A stretch of 64,000 bases of DNA from an uncultured Sunxiuqinia sp. (GCF_947495665.1 NZ_CANLZV010000002.1:310001-374000), one strand, 5' to 3'; shown: positions 17,689 to 29,200, counted from the first letter of the stretch. The notes: generated by a model not told the origin, from the sequence alone. Made by a program: numbers and translations.

Positions 17689-19236
17689 CTATAATGGAAT
17701 ATTTCCGTGTTTTCGTGGTAAATTGGATTTGCGTTTGTTGCGCGTCATATCCAAGGCGTTGATGATTTTGATCCGCGTGTCTTCCGGATAAATAATTTCA
17801 TCAATATAGCCCAGCGAGGCAGCCCGGTAAGGATTGGCAAAGGCATCGCGATATTCTTCAACAGCCTTGGCTTTTTCTTCCTCGTTGGTCAGGTTCCGGT
17901 TCAGGATGTTAATGGCTCCTTCAGGTCCCATAACAGCAATCTCGGCAGTTGGGTAGGCGTAGTTGATATCGCCACCAATGTGCTTGCTCGACATCACATC
18001 ATATGCACCACCATAGGCTTTACGCGTGATGAGCGTAATTTTAGGAACTGTTGCTTCTGCAAAGGCATACAGTAATTTGGCGCCGTGTTTGATAATTCCA
18101 CCAAACTCCTGTTGCGTTCCGGGCAGGAATCCGGGTACATCCACCAAGGTAACTAAGGGAATGTTGAAGGCATCACAGAAGCGCACAAAACGTGCTGCCT
18201 TAGCCGATGAGTTGATGTCGAGCACTCCGGCCAGAACCGATGGCTGGTTGGCGACAATTCCCACAGACCTTCCGTCAAAACGGGCAAAGCCAATAATGAT
18301 ATTGGAGGCATAATTGGGCTGAACTTCTAAAAAGTGCTCATCATCCACAATTTTATAAATGATGTCCTTCATGTCGTAAGGTTTGTTCGGATCAGCCGGA
18401 ACAACATCATGCAAGGCTTCTATTTTTCGGTCGATGGGGTCAGTTGTGGTTTGAACCGGCGGATCTTCCATATTGTTGGAAGGGATGAAACTTACCAGTT
18501 CACGCACCATCATGATGGTTTGCTCTTCGTTTTCTCCGGTAAAGTGGGCTACGCCACTTTTGGAACTGTGGGTAACGGCTCCTCCCAAATCTTCTTTGGT
18601 AACATTTTCATGCGTCACGGTTTTGATGACATCCGGGCCGGTAACAAACATGTGGCTCGTTTCATTAACCATGAAAATAAAGTCGGTAAGGGCAGGAGAG
18701 TAAACGGCTCCTCCGGCACAGGGCCCCAGAATGGTGCTGATTTGTGGAATGACCCCGGATGAGAGTACATTGTTGTAAAAAATGTCGGCATAGCCGGCCA
18801 AACTTTGCACACCTTCCTGGATACGGGCACCTCCGGAATCATTAAGTCCGATAAGCGGCGCTCCGTTTTCGATGGCCATTTTCTGAATTTTGACAATCTT
18901 ATCGGCGTTGGAACGGCTCATGGTTCCACCAAAAACGGTGAAATCCTGGGCAAAAACATACACCAAACGATCATGAATTTTTCCATAACCAGTGACAACG
19001 CCATCGCCGCGAAATTTCTTTTTATCAATGCCAAAATCGGTGGCGCGGTGTAGCACAAACTTGTCAATTTCATTGAATGTGCCGGGATCCAGCAATTCTT
19101 CTACACGTTCGCGGGCCGTTTTTTTTCCAGCTGCGTGTTGCTTCTCAACACGTTCCTGGCCACCGCCACTTTCAGCTTCTTTATTAAGTTGTTCAAAATG
19201 CTCAAACTTGCTTTTTAAATCCATAGTTTCTTCCAT
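17689..19236 (-). CDS. Acyl-CoA carboxylase carboxyltransferase subunit (propionyl-CoA carboxylase beta type)
   Basis: A 515-residue crotonase-fold carboxyltransferase that moves CO2 from biotin onto an acyl-CoA. The N-terminal half has [20 protein letters not shown] and [13 protein letters not shown]; the C-terminal half has [17 protein letters not shown], then [16 protein letters not shown] and [11 protein letters not shown], which form the CoA and biotin sites. Its ATG overlaps the carrier gene stop (TAATG), implying coupled translation. With the biotin carboxylase and carrier upstream it forms a complete ATP-dependent carboxylase, likely for propionyl-CoA. It is a paralogue of the decarboxylase alpha subunit at 49687-51246, with the same motif order. 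Confidence 0.92.
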   Translation of the reverse strand: MEETMDLKSKFEHFEQLNKEAESGGGQERVEKQHAAGKKTARERVEELLDPGTFNEIDKFVLHRATDFGIDKKKFRGDGVVTGYGKIHDRLVYVFAQDFTVFGGTMSRSNADKIVKIQKMAIENGAPLIGLNDSGGARIQEGVQSLAGYADIFYNNVLSSGVIPQISTILGPCAGGAVYSPALTDFIFMVNETSHMFVTGPDVIKTVTHENVTKEDLGGAVTHSSKSGVAHFTGENEEQTIMMVRELVSFIPSNNMEDPPVQTTTDPIDRKIEALHDVVPADPNKPYDMKDIIYKIVDDEHFLEVQPNYASNIIIGFARFDGRSVGIVANQPSVLAGVLDINSSAKAARFVRFCDAFNIPLVTLVDVPGFLPGTQQEFGGIIKHGAKLLYAFAEATVPKITLITRKAYGGAYDVMSSKHIGGDINYAYPTAEIAVMGPEGAINILNRNLTNEEEKAKAVEEYRDAFANPYRAASLGYIDEIIYPEDTRIKIINALDMTRNKRKSNLPRKHGNIPL

Positions 19237-19745
19237 TAATCAATTTCAATTAATACCTGGTTGGACTCAACCGTGTCGCCATCGGCAACATTAACGGCTT
19301 TAACCATCCCATCAACCGCTACTTTGTATTCACTTTCCATTTTCATGGCCGAAATGATTACGGCTGTTTGTCCCTGGCTTACTGCTTCGCCTTCTTTTAC
19401 AAGCACTTTTACAATTTTCCCCGGCATAGGAGCCGAAATTTGCTTTTCGCTTTGGCTGAGTGTGCCCGCTCCGCGATTTCGGATGTAACGAGCCTCAGCA
19501 TCAATAATTTCTAAGTCGTAAGTGTTGTAAAGGGTGTGGGCGGTGTAAGACTTAGGCTTTTGTGACGGAACCAGGGAAATATTATGTGAACGGTTATTTT
19601 CAATAATTGAAAAAGTTCCTTCGTCATTGTGCATCAAATCAACGTTATAAACCTTATCGTCGACCATGATCTCGATTAGGTTCTCGTTTTGATTCAGGAT
19701 TTTAACAGATGCAATGCGATCACCTAATTTAATTTCAATAGGCAT
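19236..19745 (-). CDS. Biotin carboxyl carrier protein of the acyl-CoA carboxylase
   Basis: A 169-residue protein whose last 80 residues are a biotinyl domain: [18 protein letters not shown], then [12 protein letters not shown], with Lys135 as the biotinylation site. The N-terminal part ([13 protein letters not shown] and on) is a beta-rich linker domain seen in propionyl-CoA and methylmalonyl-CoA systems of Bacteroidetes. It shuttles carboxybiotin between the biotin carboxylase and carboxyltransferase. It lies 11 bases after the biotin carboxylase gene and overlaps the carboxyltransferase start by one base. Confidence 0.92.
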   Translation of the reverse strand: MPIEIKLGDRIASVKILNQNENLIEIMVDDKVYNVDLMHNDEGTFSIIENNRSHNISLVPSQKPKSYTAHTLYNTYDLEIIDAEARYIRNRGAGTLSQSEKQISAPMPGKIVKVLVKEGEAVSQGQTAVIISAMKMESEYKVAVDGMVKAVNVADGDTVESNQVLIEID

Positions 19746-19756
19746 AATAGTCTGTT

Positions 19757-21271
19757 TTATAAACGATCAAAATTCTTTTGGTAAGTATATTTTTTCCATC
19801 GGTTTTTGGCCGGATTGAGTTCCTTGCTTGGAATCACTTTGTTTTTCCGGTTGATGAAGTCGAAGTAGGCTGCAATGATAACCATGTCCTGTGATTCATC
19901 TTCGTTGGAATCGTCGGCCAGTAATGTACTTCGGTTCTTCTCGATGAAGTTGGTGTCATAGTTTCCGGAGATAAAATCTTCGGATTCCATGATTCTTTCA
20001 AGGAATTTCAGCGATGTTCGGATTCCTGTGATTTTGTACTCATAAAGGGCTCTTCGCATACGTTGAATGGCTTCTCCACGGGTTTCAGCCCAAACAATCA
20101 GCTTGGAAATCATCGGGTCATAATGAATCGGGATTTCATAGCCCTCATAGACGTAGCCATCGGTTCGTACCCCCAGTCCCAAAGGTTGGGTAATGGAATG
20201 CACGCGGCCGGGACTTGGCATGAAATTATTGTCTGAATCTTCGGCATAAATCCGACATTCAATGGCATGTCCCTTTTGTTTTAATTCGTCTTGCGCAAGG
20301 TTTAACGGTTGTCCTTCGGCTACCTGTATTTGTTTTTTGACCAAGTCGACTCCGGTAACACGTTCGGTAATGGGATGCTCCACCTGCAGGCGGGTATTCA
20401 TCTCCAGAAAGTAATAGTTGAGCTTGTTGTCCACCAGAAACTCGATGGTTCCGGCTCCAATGTAGTTGACTGCCTTGGCAGCATCAACGGCATGTTTACC
20501 CATTTGCTCGCGCAATTCTTCGGTCATTAAAACAGAAGGGGTTTCTTCCACCATTTTCTGGTGTCTGCGCTGAATGGAGCACTCCCGTTCAAATAAATGA
20601 ATGGCATTGCCGTGCTGGTCGCCCAGAATTTGAAACTCAATGTGGTGTGGAGAGGTAACGTATTTTTCAATGTATACGGCATCGTCGCCAAAGGAAGCCA
20701 AAGCTTCGGAGCGGGCTGAGCGAACACCGGAAAGGATGTCGGCTTCTTTTTCAACCAGTCGCATGCCTTTACCACCTCCTCCGGCAGAAGCTTTAATCAT
20801 TACAGGCAAGCCAATGGTTTTGATGGTTTCAATGGCTTCCTCTTCCGACTGAATAGCTTCAGTTGTTCCCGGAACAACGGGAACCCCGGCGGCAATCATG
20901 GCTTTTCGGGCTTCAATTTTATCACCCATTTTTTCGATAACTTCCGGAGTTGGCCCAATGAAAATGATGTCATTTTCTTTACAGAGCTGGGCAAACTTGG
21001 CGTTTTCAGATAAAAAGCCGTAACCAGGGTGAATGGCATCGGCTTTTGATTGTAAAGCAACCTCTATTATTTTATCAGATTTTAAATAACTGTCTTTTGA
21101 TGGGGCCGGACCGATGTGGTAGGCTTCGTCAGCATAACGCACATGTATCGAAGTCCGGTCGGCATCAGAAAAAACAGCAACAGTTGCTATGCCCATTTCA
21201 CGACAGGTGCGCATGATTCGGACAGCAATTTCACCCCGGTTGGCAACCAGGATCTTGTTGATTTTCCTCAT
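19757..21271 (-). CDS. accC: Biotin carboxylase subunit of an acetyl/propionyl-CoA carboxylase
   Basis: A 504-residue ATP-grasp enzyme that carboxylates biotin with ATP and bicarbonate. Seen: the N-terminal KILVANRGEIAVRIMRT, HPGYGFLSEN, the glycine-rich loop ASAGGGGKGMR (about 161-171), and the active-site block LEMNTRLQVEHPITE. A C-terminal tail of about 50 residues beyond the core ends in KNRWKKYTYQKNF. First gene of a three-gene operon with carrier and carboxyltransferase, all on the minus strand. Because the carboxyltransferase is the single-chain MmdA/PccB type, propionyl-CoA is the more likely substrate than acetyl-CoA; some such enzymes accept both. Confidence 0.93.
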   Translation of the reverse strand: MRKINKILVANRGEIAVRIMRTCREMGIATVAVFSDADRTSIHVRYADEAYHIGPAPSKDSYLKSDKIIEVALQSKADAIHPGYGFLSENAKFAQLCKENDIIFIGPTPEVIEKMGDKIEARKAMIAAGVPVVPGTTEAIQSEEEAIETIKTIGLPVMIKASAGGGGKGMRLVEKEADILSGVRSARSEALASFGDDAVYIEKYVTSPHHIEFQILGDQHGNAIHLFERECSIQRRHQKMVEETPSVLMTEELREQMGKHAVDAAKAVNYIGAGTIEFLVDNKLNYYFLEMNTRLQVEHPITERVTGVDLVKKQIQVAEGQPLNLAQDELKQKGHAIECRIYAEDSDNNFMPSPGRVHSITQPLGLGVRTDGYVYEGYEIPIHYDPMISKLIVWAETRGEAIQRMRRALYEYKITGIRTSLKFLERIMESEDFISGNYDTNFIEKNRSTLLADDSNEDESQDMVIIAAYFDFINRKNKVIPSKELNPAKNRWKKYTYQKNFDRL

Positions 21272-22005
21272 AATTAACTTTTAATACTTCAAATAATTTG
21301 TATTATTAAATAGTCTCTTTCCAGTTTCTAAGTCTAACTTAAAAACCATATTCGCCTTAAAAAGTTTCTTCATTCGGTCATTAATTCGCCTATTTCTGCA
21401 AAAAAGTTCGTGTCTGAAAATCAACTTTTCGACTGTTTTTAGTGCGATTTATTCGTCGTCTGAGCAATAGTTATGTTATGAAATGAGTTGGTTGTTATGT
21501 GCTTATTGTTTTAATAATTAAAAGACATAAACGCATGAAAGAGTCGTGCTACCAGTGCCTTTACTTGGTGACAGCCTTGTTTTGCAGTCTGATTTATCAG
21601 TCAGTGCTCTTTCAAAGGCTAACACCATTCGTTTTTTCATCGTATTGATTAAAGTCCTTTTAAAATAAACAGTTATGATAATTAATAAAAACAGATCTGG
21701 TTATGCAAAATTGCTTTCAGGGAAGGAACCAAAACAGGGGAGAATTTTTATTGGAGGCACTCGTCAAACAAGCCATTCAATGTGAAGAACAGTGGTAAAT
21801 TTGCCCGTGCCTGAGCTCAAAAACGTTTAATACTTTGGAGATCTGAAGGTGCGAAACAGAAGAGTCTATTGATGATGAAATTTAATTGCTGGATTTCTTT
21901 ATAAAACCAAAGCATCGGCTTATTTTTGCGCGCTTTGGCATGTTTTAAGGCTTGAACCTTTGGCTTGTCAAACGGTTTAAGTCTGTTTAAATTGAATTGT
22001 ATTCC
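21272..22005. other. Long gene-poor gap (about 730 bases)
   Basis: An AT-rich stretch between the biotin carboxylase start and the second MATE gene, so it must hold promoters for both. Two tiny plus-strand frames with ATG starts are present, at 21536-21649 (37 codons, MKESCYQCLYLV...) and 21675-21782 (35 codons, with KLLSGKEPKQGRIFIGG). Neither is recognisable or has a clear ribosome binding site, so I do not call them genes. No repeat or RNA family is recognised. Confidence 0.4.
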
Positions 22006-23340
22006 GTGAAATTTTCTGATTACATCCCCTTGTACCGAAGAAGCCTGCATTTGGCTTTTCCGGTTATTTTGTCTCAGGTTGGCCAGGTAACCGTGAGTTT
22101 AGTTGATAATATGATGGTTGGCCATGTGGGCACCGTTGAATTGGCTGCTGCGGCATTTTCCATCAATATTTTTCATATTGGTATGCTGCTGGGAATCGGA
22201 ATTACCTTGGGCTTGACACCTCTGGTAGGCCATGTGTATAGCCAGAAAAAAGAGCAAGAGGTGGGCGAATACTTGAAAAATGGCTTGGTGGTTCATGGGG
22301 TAACAACGCTGGTGATAACTTTAGTGATGGCAATTTTAAGCTTATTCCTTGACCGCATGGGACAACCCGCCGAGGTGGTGGCACAGGCACGGCCTTATTA
22401 CCTGTTGTTGGTGGTATCCTTGTTCCCGATGCTAATTTTCTACACATTCAAGCAGTTTTTGGAGGGCGTGGGAAACACCAAGATCGCGATGTACATTACC
22501 CTCACATCAAATTTGGTCAACATCGTTTTAAATTATTTGCTGATCTATGGGAAATTCGGATTTCCGGAGTGGGGGTTGAATGGTGCCGGTATTGCAACGC
22601 TCATTTCGCGCATTTTGATGCCTTTGATGTTGATTCCTTTTATTCTGAAAAACAAGCAATACAAACAGGAATTTCGGATTGCCTACCATGCCCGGATAAA
22701 ACTGAAGATGTTGAAACAGGTGTTTGCCGTTGGTTTCCCAATTGGATTGCAAATCATTGTAGAAGTCAGTACTTTCAGTTTTGGAGCCATTATGATGGGC
22801 TGGATTAGTAAGGAAGCGTTGGCGGCTCACCAGGTTGCTATCGGGCTGGCCTCGTTCTCCTACATGATTAGCTTGGGGCTTGGGGCCGGAACAACCATCT
22901 TGGTTAGTCATAACAGGGGAGCGAATAACCGTTTGCGCCTGCGTCAGAGTATTTATGCTTCTTTTCACCTGGTCATCCTGTTTATGGCATCCATGGGGGT
23001 TGTCTTTGTGTTGTTACGCTATCAGCTTCCATTTTTATTTACCGAAGATGCTGCCGTGCTTATCATTGCTGCAAACCTCTTGATTGTAGCAGCTCTTTTT
23101 CAAGTGTTTGATGGGATTCAGGTAATTTTATTGGCATCCTTGCGGGGATTGTCTGATGTAAAGCACCCCATGTTTATGGCCTTTATCAGTTACATGGGCT
23201 TTGGTTTACCCATTAGTTATCTCTTTGGAATAGTGCTTGAATTTGGCGCAATGGGAGTGTGGATTGGCTTCTTAAGTGGTTTGGCTTTTGCGTCTTTGCT
23301 TTTCTCATTGCGACTAAAAAAGCACCTTCATCTCGACTAG
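22006..23340 (+). CDS. MATE family exporter (second copy), no ATG start
   Basis: About 444 residues, paralogous to the exporter at 4839-6197. The same signature occurs near the start (LAFPVILSQVGQ, VDNMMVGHVG, ELAAAAFS) and at the second half (VGFPIGLQIIVEVSTF), with about 12 hydrophobic segments. The frame has no ATG at its start: an upstream stop at 21988 leaves only TTG 21997 and GTG 22006. GTG is chosen because it gives MKFSDYIPLYRRSLHLAFP, matching the other copy's start. It should export organic cations or metabolites with a sodium or proton gradient; the substrate is unknown. It stands alone between the carboxylase operon and the glycosyltransferase gene. Confidence 0.92.
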   Translation: MKFSDYIPLYRRSLHLAFPVILSQVGQVTVSLVDNMMVGHVGTVELAAAAFSINIFHIGMLLGIGITLGLTPLVGHVYSQKKEQEVGEYLKNGLVVHGVTTLVITLVMAILSLFLDRMGQPAEVVAQARPYYLLLVVSLFPMLIFYTFKQFLEGVGNTKIAMYITLTSNLVNIVLNYLLIYGKFGFPEWGLNGAGIATLISRILMPLMLIPFILKNKQYKQEFRIAYHARIKLKMLKQVFAVGFPIGLQIIVEVSTFSFGAIMMGWISKEALAAHQVAIGLASFSYMISLGLGAGTTILVSHNRGANNRLRLRQSIYASFHLVILFMASMGVVFVLLRYQLPFLFTEDAAVLIIAANLLIVAALFQVFDGIQVILLASLRGLSDVKHPMFMAFISYMGFGLPISYLFGIVLEFGAMGVWIGFLSGLAFASLLFSLRLKKHLHLD

Positions 23341-23437
23341 CATTAACTTATTCTTCCCGCTAACCAAAAGTGGTTCACAGTGCAGAAGAAAGCTCTGCTG
23401 ATAGCCGTTAATAAAGGTGCTTTGGGGACTGACTCGC

Positions 23438-25006
23438 TTATTGTTTACGAGTCAGCAATACGGTAGTGGGGCGTTCCATAATGTCGCGCGATGAGAAGGC
23501 AACTTCTACATCATCGGGCAAGGCAACACCCTCTAATTTACGTTTAGTCGAAATAATCACCCCATCAGGGTACTCCTTAAAGAAACTGGCAAATTGTTCC
23601 GGTTCAAGATATTCAATTTCCTTCTGCAGATAAAACGAAAAAGACGGGTTGAACTTCTCATAATAACGTACTTCTTTGCCTTCCAGCAAATGAATGCTCT
23701 TAGCCACCGGATTTTCCTGGTCAATTCGAGGAAACACAATGGCAATGAAGCTTAGGGCGCCCAGCATGGTACTTAGTCCAACCACTTGCAATGACCGCTT
23801 GATTTGCTGTCTGGAGAATAAGAAATAGGCGAACAACATTCCTACGGGAATAGGAAAGAAATACAACGCCAGGTAATTCAAATGAGCCAGCGCCGGATCA
23901 AACTTAATTCCGATGTACAAGGCTGGAACCAGCAGCAGACTAAAAATGAGAAGTCCGAGCATGCTTCCCTTCAGGCGTACTTCATTCATTTTGAGCTGCG
24001 AGAGCCACAGACCAATCAGAATGGCGAAAAAGGGATAGGCCGGAACTGTATAGTTGGGCAATTTGGTACGCGAAATGGAAAAGAACACCACAATGGTGAT
24101 GCCTGTCACCAAGCTCAATAATGTAAAATCGTCTTTTCGGTTGGCAAAAGCTTTTTTCAGGGTTTGAATGATAAATGCAGAAAAGGGAAACAAACCGATC
24201 AGTACAAAGAAAAGGGTGAGAATAAATAATCCGCCATGGCCTTCCATTTCGCTGGAAAAACGCCCCAGGTTGTGTTTCAGGAAAAACCCTTCAGACCAGA
24301 GTCCATTGGTTTTTAGGTGTACCAGAATGTACCAGGGCAAAGCAATCAGCAAAACAATGACAGCTCCCAAGAACGGACGCAGTTGGCTGATTTCGCTCCA
24401 CTTAAACCGTTTGCTGAAAATCAGGAATAGGAGGAAAACCAATCCGGGCAAACCGATGGCTACCGGGCCTTTTGATAAGGTTCCGAGTCCTATTGAAATA
24501 TACAACAACAGCAGGTAGGAAAGGCGTTTTTCCTTTACCGCGGCATAGAACGCATAAATACTGGCTGTGAAAAAGAAAATCAGGTAGGGATCGGGCACAG
24601 CCAGGTGAAACTGGATGGTGAGATGAATGGACGACAGTAAAACAAAACTGCTCCATAAGGCTGCTTTTTCAGAATGAAACCGACGGACAAACAGAAAGGT
24701 GATCAGGATGGTAAGTGCTCCGAAAACGGCTGAGAAAAACCGCGCGGCAAAAGCATTTACCCCAAAGATGGAATAACTCAACATCATGAAGAAATAGTGC
24801 AATGGCGGCTTGTCGGTGCGCAGTTCCTGGTTAAATGTGGGAACAATCACATCAGATCGCTCAAACATTTCAGCCGCACAGGTGGCATTTTTGGCTTCAT
24901 CCAAAATGTAAATGCTGCTCCCGCCAAGGTTTGAAAGGTAAAGTGCAAGAGCGATAAGGAAAACAAACCATGGATAATATCGGGAGTTACTTATTTGTTT
25001 GATCAT
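23438..25006 (-). CDS. ArnT-like GT-C glycosyltransferase (family 39/83)
   Basis: A 522-residue membrane protein with about 12 hydrophobic segments and a short soluble C-terminus. The first outer loop holds the acidic catalytic pair (YILDEAKNATCAAEMF, Asp36-Glu37), followed by RTDKPPLHYFFM, as in ArnT and protein mannosyltransferases. Such enzymes use a polyprenyl-phosphate sugar on the outer face of the inner membrane to glycosylate lipid A, proteins or other lipids. The gene is divergent from a GT2 polyprenyl-phosphate glycosyltransferase, which could make its donor. The acceptor and sugar cannot be told from sequence. Confidence 0.88.
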   Translation of the reverse strand: MIKQISNSRYYPWFVFLIALALYLSNLGGSSIYILDEAKNATCAAEMFERSDVIVPTFNQELRTDKPPLHYFFMMLSYSIFGVNAFAARFFSAVFGALTILITFLFVRRFHSEKAALWSSFVLLSSIHLTIQFHLAVPDPYLIFFFTASIYAFYAAVKEKRLSYLLLLYISIGLGTLSKGPVAIGLPGLVFLLFLIFSKRFKWSEISQLRPFLGAVIVLLIALPWYILVHLKTNGLWSEGFFLKHNLGRFSSEMEGHGGLFILTLFFVLIGLFPFSAFIIQTLKKAFANRKDDFTLLSLVTGITIVVFFSISRTKLPNYTVPAYPFFAILIGLWLSQLKMNEVRLKGSMLGLLIFSLLLVPALYIGIKFDPALAHLNYLALYFFPIPVGMLFAYFLFSRQQIKRSLQVVGLSTMLGALSFIAIVFPRIDQENPVAKSIHLLEGKEVRYYEKFNPSFSFYLQKEIEYLEPEQFASFFKEYPDGVIISTKRKLEGVALPDDVEVAFSSRDIMERPTTVLLTRKQ

Positions 25007-25129
25007 GAGTGGATTTCTATTTTAATGAACATTCTATTAGATAACTTTCAGGCTTTTTCTTAATTTCGTGGCGCTAAATAATAAAAATTTCGGCAAAGAT
25101 ATCCTATTATCGCCATAAACAGAAAATCT

Positions 25130-26074
25130 ATGAAGCAATTAAGTTTGGTTATTTGTGTGTACAACGAAGAGTTGAACATTAAACCACTTAGCGAACAAAT
25201 AAAATCAGCCCTTAAAGATTTCGACTACGAAGCTATTTTTGTGGATGACGGATCAACCGACCGGACGCGCGAAGAAGTTCGGGCCATTAACGATGAGCAT
25301 TTCTTGTTGTTGGAGTTGAAGAAAAATTATGGGCAAAGCTCAGCGCTTCAGGCGGGTATCGATGCGGCAACCGGCGAATACATTGCTTTGATTGATGGCG
25401 ATTTGCAGAATGATCCGAATGATATTCCCATGATGCTGAAAATGGCGGCTGAAGGGGAGTGGGACATGGTTGCCGGTGTACGTGCCAACAGGAAAGATGG
25501 CGCTTTTTTGCGCAAACTTCCCAGTAAAGTGGCCAATTACCTTATTCGCGAAGCCACCGGAATCCGGATGAAAGATTTGGGATGTACTTTGAAGGTATTT
25601 ACCCACGAAGCCATTAAAAGCATTCATATTTATGGTGAATTGCACCGGTTTATTCCGGCACTTTTGGCATTGGAAGGATCGACCCGCTTAACGCAGGTTG
25701 ACGTAAACCACCGGGCCCGTGAGTTCGGAAAATCAAAATATAATTTAAGCCGGACCACACGTGTATTCAGTGACTTGGTTTTGATGGTATTCTTTAAAAA
25801 ATACATGCAACGGCCCATGCACTTCTTTGGTGGAATTGGGATTGTTACCCTTGCCCTGGGATTCTTAATCAATTTTTATCTTCTGATACTAAAGCTTTTT
25901 GGCTACGACATTTGGGGAAAACCAATCCTTATTTTAGGAATGATTTTATTAATGGGAGGAATTCAGTTGATGACCATTGGTATTGTGGCTGAAATGTTGA
26001 TGCGGACTTACTATGAAGGGCAGGGGAAAAAGCCTTATCGCGTGCGTCGTCTGGAAACCACCAAGAAGAATTAA
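25130..26074 (+). CDS. GT2 polyprenyl-phosphate glycosyltransferase (ArnC/GtrB/DPM1 type)
   Basis: A 314-residue enzyme with an N-terminal GT-A domain: LVICVYNEELNI, FVDDGSTDRT (Asp39-Asp40) and the metal-binding DGDLQNDP (Asp89, Asp91). Two C-terminal hydrophobic segments follow (about 230-250 and 265-290), the GtrB/ArnC arrangement. It likely transfers a sugar from a nucleotide donor to undecaprenyl phosphate at the cytoplasmic face. It is divergent from the ArnT-like gene across a 123-base gap, so the two are likely partners: this one makes the lipid-linked sugar, the other uses it. The sugar is unknown. Confidence 0.9.
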   Translation: MKQLSLVICVYNEELNIKPLSEQIKSALKDFDYEAIFVDDGSTDRTREEVRAINDEHFLLLELKKNYGQSSALQAGIDAATGEYIALIDGDLQNDPNDIPMMLKMAAEGEWDMVAGVRANRKDGAFLRKLPSKVANYLIREATGIRMKDLGCTLKVFTHEAIKSIHIYGELHRFIPALLALEGSTRLTQVDVNHRAREFGKSKYNLSRTTRVFSDLVLMVFFKKYMQRPMHFFGGIGIVTLALGFLINFYLLILKLFGYDIWGKPILILGMILLMGGIQLMTIGIVAEMLMRTYYEGQGKKPYRVRRLETTKKN

Positions 26075-26219
26075 GCCCCCAGTTTCATCATAGAATTAAT
26101 AAGGCTTTTCTTAAGAAAGAAGTAGCTTGAAAACGTATGCTTTTAGTTCCCATGGAAAGTAGGGCCAGGCATTGGTTTGCCTGAATTCTAATGGGCTGTC
26201 AGTAGAAGAGAGTTTGAAT

Positions 26220-29200
26220 CTATTCTTCTTTTTCTTCCTTGATGCCAAAGGTGTTTTTTGCTCCGCTAAAAATGGATTTCCACCAGTAGTTGACAACTGA
26301 CTTTTGAGGATTGCGTTTGAAGTAAATATCATCGGGCAGAAGAATGCGCGTGCGCGGATGCTTGGATTTTAACACCAAACTATTAGTGAGGAAACTTAGG
26401 AATTTAGCCTCTTTGGTGTCGCCATCCTTTTGCTCCAATATGGCTATTCGAAGGTTGTCATAAGCAAACTTTAGTTTTCCTTGCGCCAATTCCTGATCGG
26501 CAATAAAATCGAACTCAAAGCGGTCCAATTGGCCGGAGCGGACTGCGATGCCTGCGGCATTTCGGGTTACCGGATTCAAGTAAGTCAAATCGAAAGGAGA
26601 AAGATGCCCTGAAACCTGAAACTGATTGACCGGAGAGCGTAAATCATACTTCATGCTGACTTCCATCAACGATTCGCCCATAAGCCAGGCACTGGCCTTG
26701 ACGTTTAACGCTGTTTTTGCATTTGCTAGGTAAGGCAGATTGGTTACTGGAAATGCCCGAATGGTCATGTCGCGGAAGTAAACGAGACCCGGGAAAGGAC
26801 GCTCGGGTGCCTGCTCTTCATAATACAAGTCGTAATTGGTTAATTTCAGGGTGTCAAAATAAATGGGCAATGCCATGTCCTTAAGAATTTCCTGTGGCAT
26901 TTTTGATTGTTTGTTCGGGTCATCTGCTGTGCGTTTATCCCGGTAAATGTTGAGTGTGCCGCCATCGGCAATGAGCTGCGAAGCTGTGAGTTCTCCCTGC
27001 TGGTACCATCTTTTTAAGTCGAGGTTGATCAAATCCAGCCGGTTGATGGAGCCCTGATAATGATCGGTTTCGAAAGGAATAACCGTTTGAAATTGTTGCT
27101 TGCTGTAGCGGGGGGTAATTTGGATGTCCTCAATGGACAGCTGGTTATTCTGGTTGTTGAACTGAATGTCTCCCAGGTTAAAATTGTACAGGTTAGCTTT
27201 ATCAGAGAAAGCATAATTTTTAAGGTTCAGCTTCACCGATTGCGCTCCCAGCAAATGCTCAGCAGGAATAGTATCCAGCTTAAATTCTTGCAATTCAACC
27301 TGTAGATTCGGAAAGTGCTTGGTTGTATTGCCCACGCGGCTAATCAATTCGCCATCAGTTAAATGAATTTGATGAGCTGCAATTTCAGAAAATAAGGGCG
27401 AAATGTCTGACGGAATTTTCAGTTGAAACAGGTTAACCCGGGAATTGCTGTTGTCACTTTTCTGAATGGTCAGCTGCGGCCTCTCTGCCTGAATCGATTC
27501 AAAATGAAGGTTTTTCTTATTCAGTACCTGCTGAATGTCAACTTCTTTGAACGTTAGTCCCGGCACCTTGAGTTCAACAAAGCCCTTTCCGGCTGTTGCT
27601 GCATTGTTTGTCAGCAGCAGGTTGCGTAGGGTCAGGTCACGTTTGCGCGTTGAAAAGTGCACCGAGTCGGCGGTGTAATCCACATTTCCTTTTTCGGGTT
27701 TGAAAATAACCTGACTTAAGGAGGTTGAAATATTGTCTGATTTAAATGCCGCAGGCGTATTGGCGGTATGACTGATAAGACTGTTGTTATCGCCAATCAT
27801 TTGTAAGTTGGATGTCAAAATTTTACTTTCCTGAAGTTCATTGGTTTTGAAGATATTGATTTTTCCTCCGGTCAGCTTGAATTGGGTAATTGTCAAGCGC
27901 TGCATTTCTTTGGGCAAGGGAACAACAGCATCTTTAAAATCTACCTGTTTTTGAGGGACTTCTGACCGGTATAGATTTATCTCCGGCTGATTGATTAAAA
28001 ATCGGTCAACATCCAGTTGTTGCTCAAAATAAGCTTCCTCCAAGTCGACACCCTGTAGTTTGATTTCAGGGATGTTGATGTGAAAATGCATTGGCAAGTC
28101 GCCATAAATCTTGCTGGTTATGTCGGGATACAAAATGGCATTTCGTATGTATATTTGCGATTTTTTGGAAGAGATGCCAATCTCACTGGCCTGCAGGTTG
28201 TGCACATTGTCTGACAGCTGGAACAACTGATCTTCAATTTTAAGCTCAAAATCATCCGCAAAAAACAAACGGCTCTTTTCAATTTCGGCGGCATTGAGCA
28301 GAAAGTTTTCCAGTTCAACACTAAACTTGTTGTTAAATGAGCTGGTTTTTCCTTTTCGGCTGTGTGTTACCAGTTGGATGTTGCCATTGGGAACTTCAAT
28401 CTTTCCGATAGAAATGTTTTCGATGTAGTTGTTTAGCAGTTCGTAAAGCTCTTGCGGGCTGTTCCTCTTGGCTTCTTTATTTGGGCGTGAAAACACCTCA
28501 AGGGAGATGCTTGGCTCTATGATTGAAAAATTATTGATTTGCAGCTTTTTTCGAAAAAATGCCTGGTGGATATTTGTATTGCTCAAAATCAAATGCGGAA
28601 TGGTGATCTCATAAATTTGTGAGCGGTTGAATTTTTTCAGCAGCCGGGCATTCTTCTTCGGATCGTCTGGAGACAGCCTGAAATTGGTTAAGCTAGCCCG
28701 GTTGTTGTACGATGAAACATCAATCTGGTCAATTTGCAGGCGGTGAATCTGATCCACCAGCTTCATGTTGTAGTCGGAGAAGGTCAGTTCAATGTTGGTT
28801 GCAAAAAACAGCTTATCGGTGCGCTCGGCACTGATGGAATCCAGCGAGAAGTCGGTGAGCTTGAAATCAAAGTTTGACGAGATCTCCCCGGATTGCTGCG
28901 ATCCTTCGTCAGATAAAACGACCACACGCCCCTCGTCAAAGTCAACAACACTGGCATAAACTCCTTTGATGTAGTTGCGAATGAAATAGTACAGCAAACT
29001 GTTTGTTTCGCGCGAAGCTTTTTGTTTTTTCTGCCCTTGGTTAATAAGAACCTTGGGCGAATAGGCGAGAATGGACTGTAAGGGCATTTCGCGTTTGTGA
29101 AACAACCTTTTCAGGTCAATATCCCGGAAGCGGATGCTGTCGCATTCCATGTCTACCCGGGTTAAGGTAGTGGATGGATTTTGGTTAGGTTTTAGCTGTA

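Noticed and set aside
21536-21782. Two small open frames (37 and 35 codons)
   Set aside because: No recognisable sequence, no clear ribosome binding site and no neighbour context. Noted in the gap entry only.
26107-26118. Palindrome TTTCTTAAGAAA between the GT2 and AsmA-like genes
   Set aside because: AT-rich, without a proper loop or T-run; likely chance.
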